64,000 bases of DNA, taken from positions 1 through 64,000 of the forward strand of contig JAFDXR010000016.1 of assembly GCA_018267825.1 (NCBI GenBank), given 5' to 3'. The stretch comes from Bacteroidota bacterium (lineage in GTDB: Bacteria; Bacteroidota; Bacteroidia; B-17B0; Aurantibacillaceae). Positions 1 through 7,671 of this stretch are shown piece after piece. Both the position numbers and the translations under genes were made by a program. The notes under the pieces are model-generated. The model worked only from the letters and a program-made list of their open reading frames with translations. It did no database searches and was not told the origin of the DNA. Each line of letters begins with the position of its first letter. Within the stretch, counting starts at the first letter, position 1.

Positions 1-25
1 TATGTCGATGCCAATTTTAAAAAAA

Positions 26-52
26 GCCTCACAATTTTTGTGAGGCTTTTTT
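26..52 (+). terminator. Rho-independent terminator of an upstream gene
   Basis: An 8-bp perfect stem (GCCTCACA at 26-33 with TGTGAGGC at 39-46) closes a 5-nt loop. It is preceded by an A-run and followed by a T-run at 47-52. The gene it ends lies outside the window. The A-run on the other side means it could also act on the minus strand. Confidence 0.85.
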
Positions 53-95
53 GTTTTATACAAATTTTATAATTTCATGTAAATTGCAAATTATA

Positions 96-1862
96 ATGAA
101 ACAGCAAAGAAAAATTTGTCTTACAGTTTCAATAATCTTATTACTCCTGTCCAAAACAATCCATAGCCAGCAATTGGAATGGGCTGTTAATTTAGAAAGT
201 ACATCTCATGCTATTGGCTATGATATAAAGGCTGATAAATGCGGTAATATATATGTCGCCGGAAGTTTTCATGGAATTGTAGATTTTGATCCATCTGCTA
301 GTGTTGCAGATACACTGGCGGCTCAATACACTAGTGCCGGGGAATTATATGTCATGAAGATGAATAGTAATGGTAAGCTACTTTGGGTCAAAGGCTGGCA
401 AGAATATGATGTAAGTGATAATCCTACAATTCAGATAGCAGTCGATAATCAAAATAATGTTTATGCTGCTGGACAAACACGAAAGTACATCACACCACAA
501 CAAGGTGTGGAGGCCTTTATTGTGAAATTTGATTCGCTCGGAAACAAGGTATGGAGAAAGACGGTGAGCGATACAGCGGATTTTTCTTATACATCGGTTC
601 TTGCTAAAGCAATAGATGTGGATGGAAATTGCAATGTATACCTCGTAGGACAATATGATGGAACTGTTGATTTTGACCCCTCACCAGCATCTATGTATTT
701 AAAAACAACATATAATGGCTATCCAATTGCTTATGTATTGAAACTCGATTCAGCTGGAAATTTTATATGGCAAAAACAGATAGAGAGCTCACAAGGTGTG
801 TCAATGATTAATTCGATAAAAATTAATAAGAATAATTTATGGGTTGCTGGTACCTACAATGGAAACCCAGACTTTGATCTTTCTCCAACAGGAACGTATA
901 CAATTGGTTCAACACAGCTGCCAGGGCCAATGAATTGTTTTTTAGCCAAATATGATATAAATGGTAATTTTAGCTGGGTAAATGGAACGGAAAATACTGG
1001 AGTGACTACTTGGGCAGCCACTATGTCCTCTATTGATGTCAATGAAAATGATGGAAGTATATATCTTTCCGGTAGTTTTCAGGATTCAATGAAGTGGCAT
1101 TCTGCAGCAAATATTGGGAATATGGTTTTTTCAAAAAACTATTTAGGTGATATGTTTTTTATGAAACTCGATTCAATGGGGAACTTTAAGTGGATTAATA
1201 GTATAGGGAGTCGGTTAATAGATCAGGGATTAGGAGTTCAGGTAGATAATGAGAATAATATAATTTTCTCCGGTCTTTTCGCAAAGGGCAGCGTATTTTA
1301 CAATTATGGAACTGATAGCATTGATGCCTCAACAATAACAGATGTAAGTATGCTGGTATTTAAAACAGATTCATTAGGCCATATTATTTTGATTAAGCCC
1401 ATTTCGAATGCAAGTTCTGCTGGAGGTGGTTTAGCCTTTGATAAGAAAAATAACAGCCTTTATGTGACAGGTGGTTTCGAAGGAACAACAGATTTTAATC
1501 CAGCTTCAACAAATAGCTATTACATGACATCAATTAATTATCCGCAGGGAGTTGATATATTTATTGCAAAATATGACACGCTTGGTTTTACAGTAAATGT
1601 GGAAAATACTGGCAATAAGGAAGATGATATAATTACACTATTTCCAAACCCGGTTAATAATGAACTCTATTTCAGAACCCCGTCAAATTTATCAGGCTCA
1701 ATATTAATAACAGATCTTATAGGAAACTATCAGTTACAAACTAAAGTAAATACGCTTCGAAACAATACTCTTGACGTTTCTGGCTTGCAAAGCGGCATCT
1801 ATATACTAACAATAACGGATACTGAAAGAGGGAGGATGTCGTTTAAAATAATTAAAGAATGA
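96..1862 (+). CDS. T9SS-exported SBBP/propeller-like repeat protein
   Basis: A secreted protein of 588 residues, probably exposed on or released from the cell surface. It starts at the ATG at 96, which gives a signal peptide (MKQQ, hydrophobic core, cut near SQQ); a longer reading frame from a TTG at 51 would place 15 unlikely residues before it. About seven repeats carry the pattern FxxKxDxxGxxxW (for example YVLKLDSAGNFIW), typical of SBBP-type beta-propeller blades. They alternate with a VDFDPS-like motif seen about four times. The last ~80 residues (LFPNPVNNELYF to FKIIKE) match a type A T9SS sorting domain. No enzymatic motif is visible, so the function is unknown; adhesion or binding is only a guess. 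The gene is visibly more AT-rich than most of its neighbours. Confidence 0.85.
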   Translation: MKQQRKICLTVSIILLLLSKTIHSQQLEWAVNLESTSHAIGYDIKADKCGNIYVAGSFHGIVDFDPSASVADTLAAQYTSAGELYVMKMNSNGKLLWVKGWQEYDVSDNPTIQIAVDNQNNVYAAGQTRKYITPQQGVEAFIVKFDSLGNKVWRKTVSDTADFSYTSVLAKAIDVDGNCNVYLVGQYDGTVDFDPSPASMYLKTTYNGYPIAYVLKLDSAGNFIWQKQIESSQGVSMINSIKINKNNLWVAGTYNGNPDFDLSPTGTYTIGSTQLPGPMNCFLAKYDINGNFSWVNGTENTGVTTWAATMSSIDVNENDGSIYLSGSFQDSMKWHSAANIGNMVFSKNYLGDMFFMKLDSMGNFKWINSIGSRLIDQGLGVQVDNENNIIFSGLFAKGSVFYNYGTDSIDASTITDVSMLVFKTDSLGHIILIKPISNASSAGGGLAFDKKNNSLYVTGGFEGTTDFNPASTNSYYMTSINYPQGVDIFIAKYDTLGFTVNVENTGNKEDDIITLFPNPVNNELYFRTPSNLSGSILITDLIGNYQLQTKVNTLRNNTLDVSGLQSGIYILTITDTERGRMSFKIIKE

Positions 1863-1904
1863 AAACGCAAGATGGATCGTCATAAGCGTGTTTCATTAAA
1901 AGAT

Positions 1905-2684
1905 TTAAGCTTTATCCTGTAGGGTCCTAACTATTTTCCTAACCAATGCCCTTGGCGTAAATCTTACCGAAGTAGCCATCACTGCATTCCTAAAGCCATG
2001 AATAGCCACTACTTTCCCATGCATCATGGCTTTATAACCATAAGCCGCAACCTCGGCCGATGTCGGTAATTTCTTTCCTTTCACCAGTTTACTTTCCTGC
2101 ATGGCAGCTTTATCCTGGAAGCCGCTTTCCGTTGCACCGGGGCATAATGCTGTGACGGTAATCCCTTTATCACTCAACTCATTACTCAGGGCTTCTGAAA
2201 AGCTAAGTACATAAGCCTTTGTGGCATAATACACACTCATGGTTGGTCCCGGCTGAAAAGCAGCAGTAGAGGCAACATTCATGATCCTGCCCGAACCACG
2301 TTTCACCATGCCCTCAACAAACAAACGCGTGAGGTAGGTGAGTGTTGTAATATTCAGATTGATCATCTGTTCCTGCCTGGTCCACTGGCTTTCATGAAAG
2401 AAACCAAAATCACCGAAGCCGGCATTGTTTACCAGATAATCAACCTGGATTTTCTGTAGGGTACACAGGTCAAAAATCTCCTGCGCAACCTGGTAATGAC
2501 TCAGATCCTTCGCCATCACAAAGGTTTCTGTGCCATAGAGTTTCCTGAGCTCAAGCGCCAGATCATTCAGTTTATCAGCGCTTCTGGCCACCAATACCAG
2601 GTTGTTTCCGTTTTTCGCAAATAGTCTGGCCAATTCATAGCCAATACCACCGGATGCTCCGGTAATTAATGCAGTTTTTTTCAT
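1905..2684 (-). CDS. Short-chain dehydrogenase/reductase (SDR)
   Basis: A 259-residue cytoplasmic NAD(P)-dependent oxidoreductase of the classical SDR family. The Rossmann glycine motif TGASGGIG lies near residues 8-15, NNAG near residue 88, and the catalytic serine and YxxxK (YYATKAY) near 140-160. Homologous sequences are often annotated as DltE/YqjQ-like and the substrate cannot be read from the sequence. It lies directly downstream of a tetR-family gene on the same strand (47-bp spacer plus the regulator). A TGAA-N6-TTCA inverted repeat 17-30 bp before its ATG matches the one in front of the regulator, so it is probably repressed by that TetR protein. Confidence 0.9.
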   Translation of the reverse strand: MKKTALITGASGGIGYELARLFAKNGNNLVLVARSADKLNDLALELRKLYGTETFVMAKDLSHYQVAQEIFDLCTLQKIQVDYLVNNAGFGDFGFFHESQWTRQEQMINLNITTLTYLTRLFVEGMVKRGSGRIMNVASTAAFQPGPTMSVYYATKAYVLSFSEALSNELSDKGITVTALCPGATESGFQDKAAMQESKLVKGKKLPTSAEVAAYGYKAMMHGKVVAIHGFRNAVMATSVRFTPRALVRKIVRTLQDKA

Positions 2685-2700
2685 AGGGTTGTTTTTTTAG

Positions 2701-2714
2701 TGAATTATTATTCA
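2701..2714. promoter_or_regulatory. Putative TetR operator in front of the SDR gene
   Basis: TGAAT-TATT-ATTCA forms a 5-bp-arm inverted repeat between the tetR and SDR genes. It has the same TGAA-N6-TTCA core as the longer palindrome at 3327-3352, which suggests one protein binds both. Confidence 0.55.
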
Positions 2715-2731
2715 TTTATTTTGTAAAAAAA

Positions 2732-3307
2732 TTATTTCTTGACACTGTCCCATGCCAGCTGCAGTGCATCTTTCATGATAGAATCGTTTACACGCAATCC
2801 ACCGGCCTGGTGCATCCGAACGATCTCTGCAATGGGACCCGAAATCTGGGCAATCAGCAGATCATTGTCTACGTGTTTGATAAGCTGTTCTTTTTTGCCA
2901 CGTTCCAGCAGCTGGTATATCGGGGTTAGCAACTGGTAGGCTTCTTCCTTGACTTTTACTTTCAGAAACGGAGAGCGGTAATACTGTTCAATAAAGGCTG
3001 TTTCCTCCGGGTTCTGCAAGGTATTCAGAAAATACTTTTTCCAGACGGTATCAAAGGCTTTTTTGATGGGGAGGTTCATATCAGCCGGATCAACATAGCT
3101 GTCAATACTTTTCTTTTTCAGACTCAGGTATAATTCATTAATGAGTTCGTGCTTGTCTCTGAAATAAATATAAAGTGTGCCGGTCGCAATCCGTGCTTCC
3201 TTTGCTACATCGCTCATGCGCAAACCACTGAATCCATCTTTCAAGACCAGTTTGAGCGTGGCTCCAAAAATGGCTTCTATCTTTTTATCGTCTTTTGCTT
3301 TGGGCAT
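2732..3307 (-). CDS. TetR/AcrR family transcriptional regulator
   Basis: A 191-residue DNA-binding repressor. The N-terminal TetR helix-turn-helix is clear (IFGATLKLVLKDGFSG, then ARIATGTLYIYFRDKHELI, residues ~12-57), followed by a poorly conserved ligand-binding domain. The start is placed at the ATG at 3307 (MPKAKDDKK); a TTG further upstream (3325) lies inside the predicted -7 box and is unlikely. The gene precedes an SDR on the same strand, and both have a TGAA-N6-TTCA inverted repeat upstream, so autorepression and control of the SDR are inferred. The inducer is unknown. Confidence 0.9.
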   Translation of the reverse strand: MPKAKDDKKIEAIFGATLKLVLKDGFSGLRMSDVAKEARIATGTLYIYFRDKHELINELYLSLKKKSIDSYVDPADMNLPIKKAFDTVWKKYFLNTLQNPEETAFIEQYYRSPFLKVKVKEEAYQLLTPIYQLLERGKKEQLIKHVDNDLLIAQISGPIAEIVRMHQAGGLRVNDSIMKDALQLAWDSVKK

Positions 3308-3322
3308 ATCTGAAAAACGAAA

Positions 3323-3330
3323 CAAATTTA
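3323..3330 (-). promoter_or_regulatory. -7 promoter element (TAAATTTG) of tetR gene
   Basis: On the minus strand the bases read TAAATTTG, a match to the Bacteroidota TAnnTTTG -7 consensus, 16 bp before the ATG at 3307. The right half overlaps the operator palindrome at 3327-3352. No convincing -33 TTTG is seen. Confidence 0.55.
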
Positions 3331-3352
3331 AATGAATATTTGTTCATTTAAA
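3327..3352. promoter_or_regulatory. Putative TetR autoregulatory operator
   Basis: A perfect 10-bp inverted repeat, TTTAAATGAA (3327-3336) and TTCATTTAAA (3343-3352), with a 6-bp spacer. It overlaps the predicted -7 element of the tetR gene, so binding would block RNA polymerase. The core TGAA-N6-TTCA recurs in front of the SDR gene at 2701-2714. Confidence 0.65.
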
Positions 3353-3392
3353 AGTGAAAAAATCAAAAAAATAAAATAGCTATGTCAATGGA

Positions 3393-3821
3393 TTAATAGC
3401 CGGCCTTATCAGCCGGGTAGGCATTAAACGTGCCCAGGCCCTTTGCCAGGCATGTATTGTCGCGGTTTGTGCATATAATTTCACCGCTGACCACAATCAG
3501 TCGCTTGCCTTTTTGCTCAATTTTACCGGTAGCCAGTAATTGATCATGAAGCAGAGCCGGAGCAAAATAATTGATTTTGTATTCGACTGTAGAAACAACT
3601 TTACCTTCGAGAAACACCGCCGAAAGCGCTGTTACCCCTAAAACACTATCCATCAGGGCGGCAATAACGCCACCATGCGCTGCATTGGGAGTAGCCATGT
3701 GATCTTTACGGATATGCAATTTGTATTCGATGCTGCCGGGAGCCAGGATCGTCAGTTCCATGCCAAGCCATTTTCCAAAATGATTGGATTCGCCGTACTT
3801 TTTAATAATTTCAGGGTTCAT
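3393..3821 (-). CDS. PaaI-type hotdog-fold thioesterase
   Basis: A 142-residue protein with the hotdog-fold thioesterase pattern. The NAAHGG motif (residues ~46-51) that caps the active site is followed by VIAALMDSVLG, and the sheet region ends with GKRLIVVSGEI. Family members hydrolyse acyl-CoA or aryl-CoA thioesters in the cytoplasm as tetramers; the precise acyl group is unknown. It lies 19 bp downstream of the nucleoid-associated protein gene and the two are probably co-transcribed. Confidence 0.85.
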   Translation of the reverse strand: MNPEIIKKYGESNHFGKWLGMELTILAPGSIEYKLHIRKDHMATPNAAHGGVIAALMDSVLGVTALSAVFLEGKVVSTVEYKINYFAPALLHDQLLATGKIEQKGKRLIVVSGEIICTNRDNTCLAKGLGTFNAYPADKAGY

Positions 3822-3840
3822 AGGGCAATGATCGGAAATG

Positions 3841-4890
3841 TTATTCTTCGGTAGTGTAGTACAGTTTGTAATATTTTAAACCTTTTTCCTCATCATATCC
3901 TCGTTCCACATAGTCGTGGCGGCCATGAATATAGATATGGAAGTTTTTATCGAGTTTCACTACACTACGCATGTACTTCTGGTTCTTTTTTACTGCCGTA
4001 GGCGAAACATCAAAATCGTCGATAGTAGTCAGATCCAGTTTCTCGGCATGGGCTTTCCGGTAATCATTAAACGCATTGATCAGATCCGGCTGAACCATTA
4101 CATCGCGTTCAAATTCTTTCAGGTTAAACTTGTCTTTTTCCTTTAAAAATCCTGTACTCCGGTTCAGCATCATCATCTGATCCTGTTTCGATACATTATT
4201 TTCCTCGGTCAGTACTTCTTCACAAAAACCTTTGCAGGTATCTATAAAATTGGAAGTATGGTAATAGGCATTCTCTTTTAGTTTTACATTCAGGAAATCT
4301 TCGGTCCAGTAGGCGGCACACTCAGCAACGCGGTTGTTATTGTCAACCACACTGATCTTATAGCCGTGTTCTTTCTCCGTATTGAAAATCAGGCACCCTT
4401 TGTCAAGCTTGTTTATGTTAATGCCATTATCACAATCTATTTCGAATTCATTGACATGCTGAAATACTTTCAGGTAGGTTTCTTTGTTCTCCGTTTTGAA
4501 AATCCCAATGGCATCCGTTAATTCACCATCTACCACCAGGTCTTTAAAGTAACACATGTAAAATTCGCCACCTTTTATTTTCGGGTGCATGCTTTGATTA
4601 TACAGGTGTTCTGCAATCTTTCTCGATGCCTCAATAAAGTTTTTACGCGACTGGAAAATATCATCGCAATAGCTTTTTACATCATGGTAATGAAATTCGT
4701 TCTTCGCCTTGAACTGGTAGTATATATCCGTTTTAAATGGACTTGTGAAGTAGCGAAGCACCGTTTCTTTTACAAAGCTATCGGCAATTTCAATGGTTTT
4801 ATCGGTTTGAGTAAGTTCTTCTCCAAGGCCTTTGTTGCCAGTATAATGCACAACTAAATGGCTTAACTCGGAACGGGTAAATTCTATCAT
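3841..4890 (-). CDS. Nucleoid-associated protein, NdpA/YejK type
   Basis: A 349-residue protein matching the 37-kDa nucleoid-associated family (NdpA, Pfam PF04245). Visible hallmarks are the N-terminal LSHLVVHYTGNKGLGEE segment, the central GGEFYMCYFKDL stretch and the LDKGCLIFNTE region near the middle. The family binds the bacterial chromosome; its exact role is not known. The start is placed at the ATG at 4890 (MIEFTRSEL). The longer frame from 4941 adds 17 residues that do not look like the family N-terminus. It is followed by the PaaI-like gene. Confidence 0.85.
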   Translation of the reverse strand: MIEFTRSELSHLVVHYTGNKGLGEELTQTDKTIEIADSFVKETVLRYFTSPFKTDIYYQFKAKNEFHYHDVKSYCDDIFQSRKNFIEASRKIAEHLYNQSMHPKIKGGEFYMCYFKDLVVDGELTDAIGIFKTENKETYLKVFQHVNEFEIDCDNGININKLDKGCLIFNTEKEHGYKISVVDNNNRVAECAAYWTEDFLNVKLKENAYYHTSNFIDTCKGFCEEVLTEENNVSKQDQMMMLNRSTGFLKEKDKFNLKEFERDVMVQPDLINAFNDYRKAHAEKLDLTTIDDFDVSPTAVKKNQKYMRSVVKLDKNFHIYIHGRHDYVERGYDEEKGLKYYKLYYTTEE

Positions 4891-5025
4891 AGGGCAAAAT
4901 CTCTGTTTGTAAAACCTAAATGTAGGCTTTTCATGCGCCACGCGATTAACAAAATTTAAACAAAAAAGAAGGTATAAACGGCGTATTTCCGTTATATGAC
5001 GTGTAAGAATCAGGTAAATAAGATT

Positions 5026-5033
5026 TACATTTG
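5026..5033 (+). promoter_or_regulatory. -7 promoter element (TACATTTG) of prc
   Basis: A TACATTTG match to TAnnTTTG lies 22 bp before the ATG of the tail-specific protease gene. No clear -33 partner is visible. Confidence 0.5.
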
Positions 5034-5055
5034 TTAGAAGACTAATTTTGTTGAT

Positions 5056-7137
5056 ATGCGTTACTCAATTATAAAGCCCTTTTTACTGGCCACAGTCGTG
5101 AGCCTAAGTTCTTTTACCATCATTAAATTTACCCTAAACCGCAATCAGGTTGTGCTCGACCTGGTGATGGCCGGCTTAGGACAAACACATTACTGCCCGC
5201 TTAAGGTGGACGATGCCTTCAGCGAAAAAGCATTTAACCTGTATCTCAAAAACCTGGACAGAAATAAAATTTTCCTGTTGCAATCCGATGTGGATGAATT
5301 GTCTAAATACCGCCGTAATATTGATGACCAGGTAAATAACTCGACTTTTGAGTTTTACAATGCTTCTTATGACATGATCACAAAACGCATTAAGGAGAAA
5401 GAAACCTGGAGTCGCGAACTTCTTGCCAAACCACTCGATTACTCTGTGGATGAGGAATATGAAACAGATGACAAGAAAATGAAATACGCCTCCGATAATG
5501 ACGAACTTAAAAAGACATGGGCCCGGATGCTTAAATATCAGGTTCTGGTTCGCCTCGACGATGCTCTGACAAATCAGGAAAAAGCCCAGGCCAAAAAAGA
5601 TACTGTATTTACGCCGAAACCCTTTGATAGCCTCGAAGTAGATGCACGACGGAAAACACTCAAAGCAAACGAAGACTGGTTCAAACGCCTGAATAAGATT
5701 ACAGAGAAAGATCGTTTTGCAGCCTATGTCAATACAATCACGTCTTTATACGACCCCCACACCGAATACTTTGCACCTAAGGAAAAAAAGAAATTTGACC
5801 AGAGCATGAGCGGTCAGTTCGAAGGTATTGGCGCCCGACTACAGCAAAAAGATGGTTTTATCAGAGTGTCTGAAATTATTGTCGGAAGTCCCTCATTCAA
5901 ACAAGGCGAGCTTAAAGCAGGCGATGAAATACATAAAGTGGCACAGGGTGCCGGCGAACCGGTTGATGTTACCAATATGGATATGGACGATGCCATTGAT
6001 CTGATCAAGGGTAAAAAAGGAACCGAAGTGCGACTCACAGTGAAAAAACCGGACGGAAGTTTCAAAGTTATCCCTATTGTGCGCGACGTGGTGGAGATTG
6101 AAGAAACCTATGCCAAATCAGCGATACTCGACAATAAAAAGAAAATAGGGTATATCTACCTGCCGATGTTCTACGCCGACTTTACCAAGAATGGTGCGCA
6201 TCAGTGTGCTGCCGATATGCGTAAGGAAATTGAGAAACTGAAAAAACAACATGTTGAAGGGATCATCGTTGACCTTCGCGATAATGGTGGCGGATCCTTA
6301 CAGGAGGTTGTCGAAATGGCCGGATTATTTATTCCGAAAGGACCAATTGTTCAGGTTAAAAACAGAACAGGTGCTATCAATACCCTGAGCGATAATAACT
6401 CGGATGTTACATGGGACGGACCATTGGCCATTATGGTAAATCATGGTAGTGCTTCGGCCTCCGAAATCCTCGCCGCTGCTATGCAGGATTATAAACGTGG
6501 TGTTATTATTGGCACACCTACCTTTGGTAAAGGTACCGTTCAGTCTTTCCTTGACCTGGATCAATATGCATTACCGCAGTTTGACTCAGAAAAACCACTG
6601 GGTTCTGTAAAAGTAACCATGCAGAAATTCTACCGCGTCAACGGTGGTGCTACACAGCTTAAAGGCGTGACACCGGATGTGGTTCTGCCTGATCCTTATG
6701 CGTACATTGATATCGGCGAAAAAGAACTCGATTACCCAATGCCGTGGGATGAGATCAACAAAGCAGATTACAAAGAATTTACGACCTACAATTACAGCCT
6801 GCTTAAGAAGAACAGTTCGGAACGTGTAAAAAACAGTTCAACGTTTAAACTGATTGATGCAGAGTCTAAAGAATTAAAAGCCAAAAAAGACGATACAAAA
6901 TACAATCTCAAACTGGAGAAATTCAGGGCAGAACAAAAAGAATGGCGCGATCAGAATAAAAAATACGACGAATTGAAACAGGATATTAAAGGCTTTACAG
7001 CTGTAATGCCGGATTCTGACCAGGAGGCCACAAAGAGCGATACAACAAAATATAACCGTGAAGTAAAGTGGGTAAAAAACCTGCAGAAAGACAGTTATAT
7101 CTTTGAAGCTACAAACGTTATCAACGATATCAAATAA
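5056..7137 (+). CDS. prc: Carboxy-terminal processing protease (tail-specific, S41A)
   Basis: A periplasmic serine protease of 693 residues that cleaves proteins from their C-terminus. A signal anchor or signal peptide (residues 1-25) is followed by an N-terminal helical domain, a PDZ domain (~253-340, starting QFEGIGARL), and the S41 catalytic domain. By alignment with E. coli Tsp (Ser430/Asp441/Lys455) the catalytic residues are Ser467 in GSASASE, Asp478 in MQDY and Lys492 in FGKGTVQ. The C-terminal region (after ~560) is the lysine-rich DUF3340 extension. Length agrees with the family (~680-730). The YfiT-like gene begins one base after its stop, so the two form an operon. Confidence 0.95.
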   Translation: MRYSIIKPFLLATVVSLSSFTIIKFTLNRNQVVLDLVMAGLGQTHYCPLKVDDAFSEKAFNLYLKNLDRNKIFLLQSDVDELSKYRRNIDDQVNNSTFEFYNASYDMITKRIKEKETWSRELLAKPLDYSVDEEYETDDKKMKYASDNDELKKTWARMLKYQVLVRLDDALTNQEKAQAKKDTVFTPKPFDSLEVDARRKTLKANEDWFKRLNKITEKDRFAAYVNTITSLYDPHTEYFAPKEKKKFDQSMSGQFEGIGARLQQKDGFIRVSEIIVGSPSFKQGELKAGDEIHKVAQGAGEPVDVTNMDMDDAIDLIKGKKGTEVRLTVKKPDGSFKVIPIVRDVVEIEETYAKSAILDNKKKIGYIYLPMFYADFTKNGAHQCAADMRKEIEKLKKQHVEGIIVDLRDNGGGSLQEVVEMAGLFIPKGPIVQVKNRTGAINTLSDNNSDVTWDGPLAIMVNHGSASASEILAAAMQDYKRGVIIGTPTFGKGTVQSFLDLDQYALPQFDSEKPLGSVKVTMQKFYRVNGGATQLKGVTPDVVLPDPYAYIDIGEKELDYPMPWDEINKADYKEFTTYNYSLLKKNSSERVKNSSTFKLIDAESKELKAKKDDTKYNLKLEKFRAEQKEWRDQNKKYDELKQDIKGFTAVMPDSDQEATKSDTTKYNREVKWVKNLQKDSYIFEATNVINDIK

Positions 7138-7138
7138 C

Positions 7139-7669
7139 ATGACGGAAGCCGGGCTTAATCAACTGAAATACCCTGTTGGGAAGTTTACATTTGATCCGGC
7201 TGCAGATGTCAATGCTTTCATCCTTACCATTATCGATTTTCCGGGAAAGATCCGTCATGAAACGGAACAGCTTACAGTGCACCAGCTGGATACACCTTAC
7301 AGACCGGATGGTTGGACAATCCGCCAGGTGATTCATCACTGTGCCGATAGTCATCAGAATGCATTTGCGCGTTTCAAGCTGGCCCTCACCGAAGATACAC
7401 CCGTTATAAAACCATACCGTGAAAATCTGTGGGCTGTGCAACCCGATTATCATGAACCTATACAGCCATCTCTGCTTATTCTGGAAGGTGTTCACCACCG
7501 ATGGGCAGCTTTGTTGAACTCCATGAATGAAACGGATTTTGAGCAGCAGTATATGCATCCCGAATATAACCGGAAATTTACCTTACGAGAAGCCCTCGGT
7601 TTATACGATTGGCATTGCCGCCATCACCTGGCACACATAACAGAATTAAAAAAGCGGGAAGGCTGGTAG
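7139..7669 (+). CDS. YfiT/BstA-like DinB-superfamily transferase
   Basis: A 176-residue four-helix-bundle protein of the DinB/YfiT superfamily. The family includes putative metal-dependent hydrolases and bacillithiol transferases. The N-terminal YPVGKFTFDP motif is family-typical. Metal-binding histidines are visible in RQVIHHCADSH (residues ~65-75) and WHCRHHLAHI (~160-169). The start is the ATG at 7139, one base after the prc stop; an upstream start would overlap prc. The convergent gene begins 2 bp after its end. The thiol cofactor and substrate cannot be inferred. Confidence 0.85.
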   Translation: MTEAGLNQLKYPVGKFTFDPAADVNAFILTIIDFPGKIRHETEQLTVHQLDTPYRPDGWTIRQVIHHCADSHQNAFARFKLALTEDTPVIKPYRENLWAVQPDYHEPIQPSLLILEGVHHRWAALLNSMNETDFEQQYMHPEYNRKFTLREALGLYDWHCRHHLAHITELKKREGW

Positions 7670-7671
7670 GT

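Noticed and set aside
1863-1904. Terminator-like sequence AAACGC to GCGTGTTT
   Set aside because: The stem is broken and lacks a T-run; 42 bp separate two convergent genes, which is consistent with read-through.
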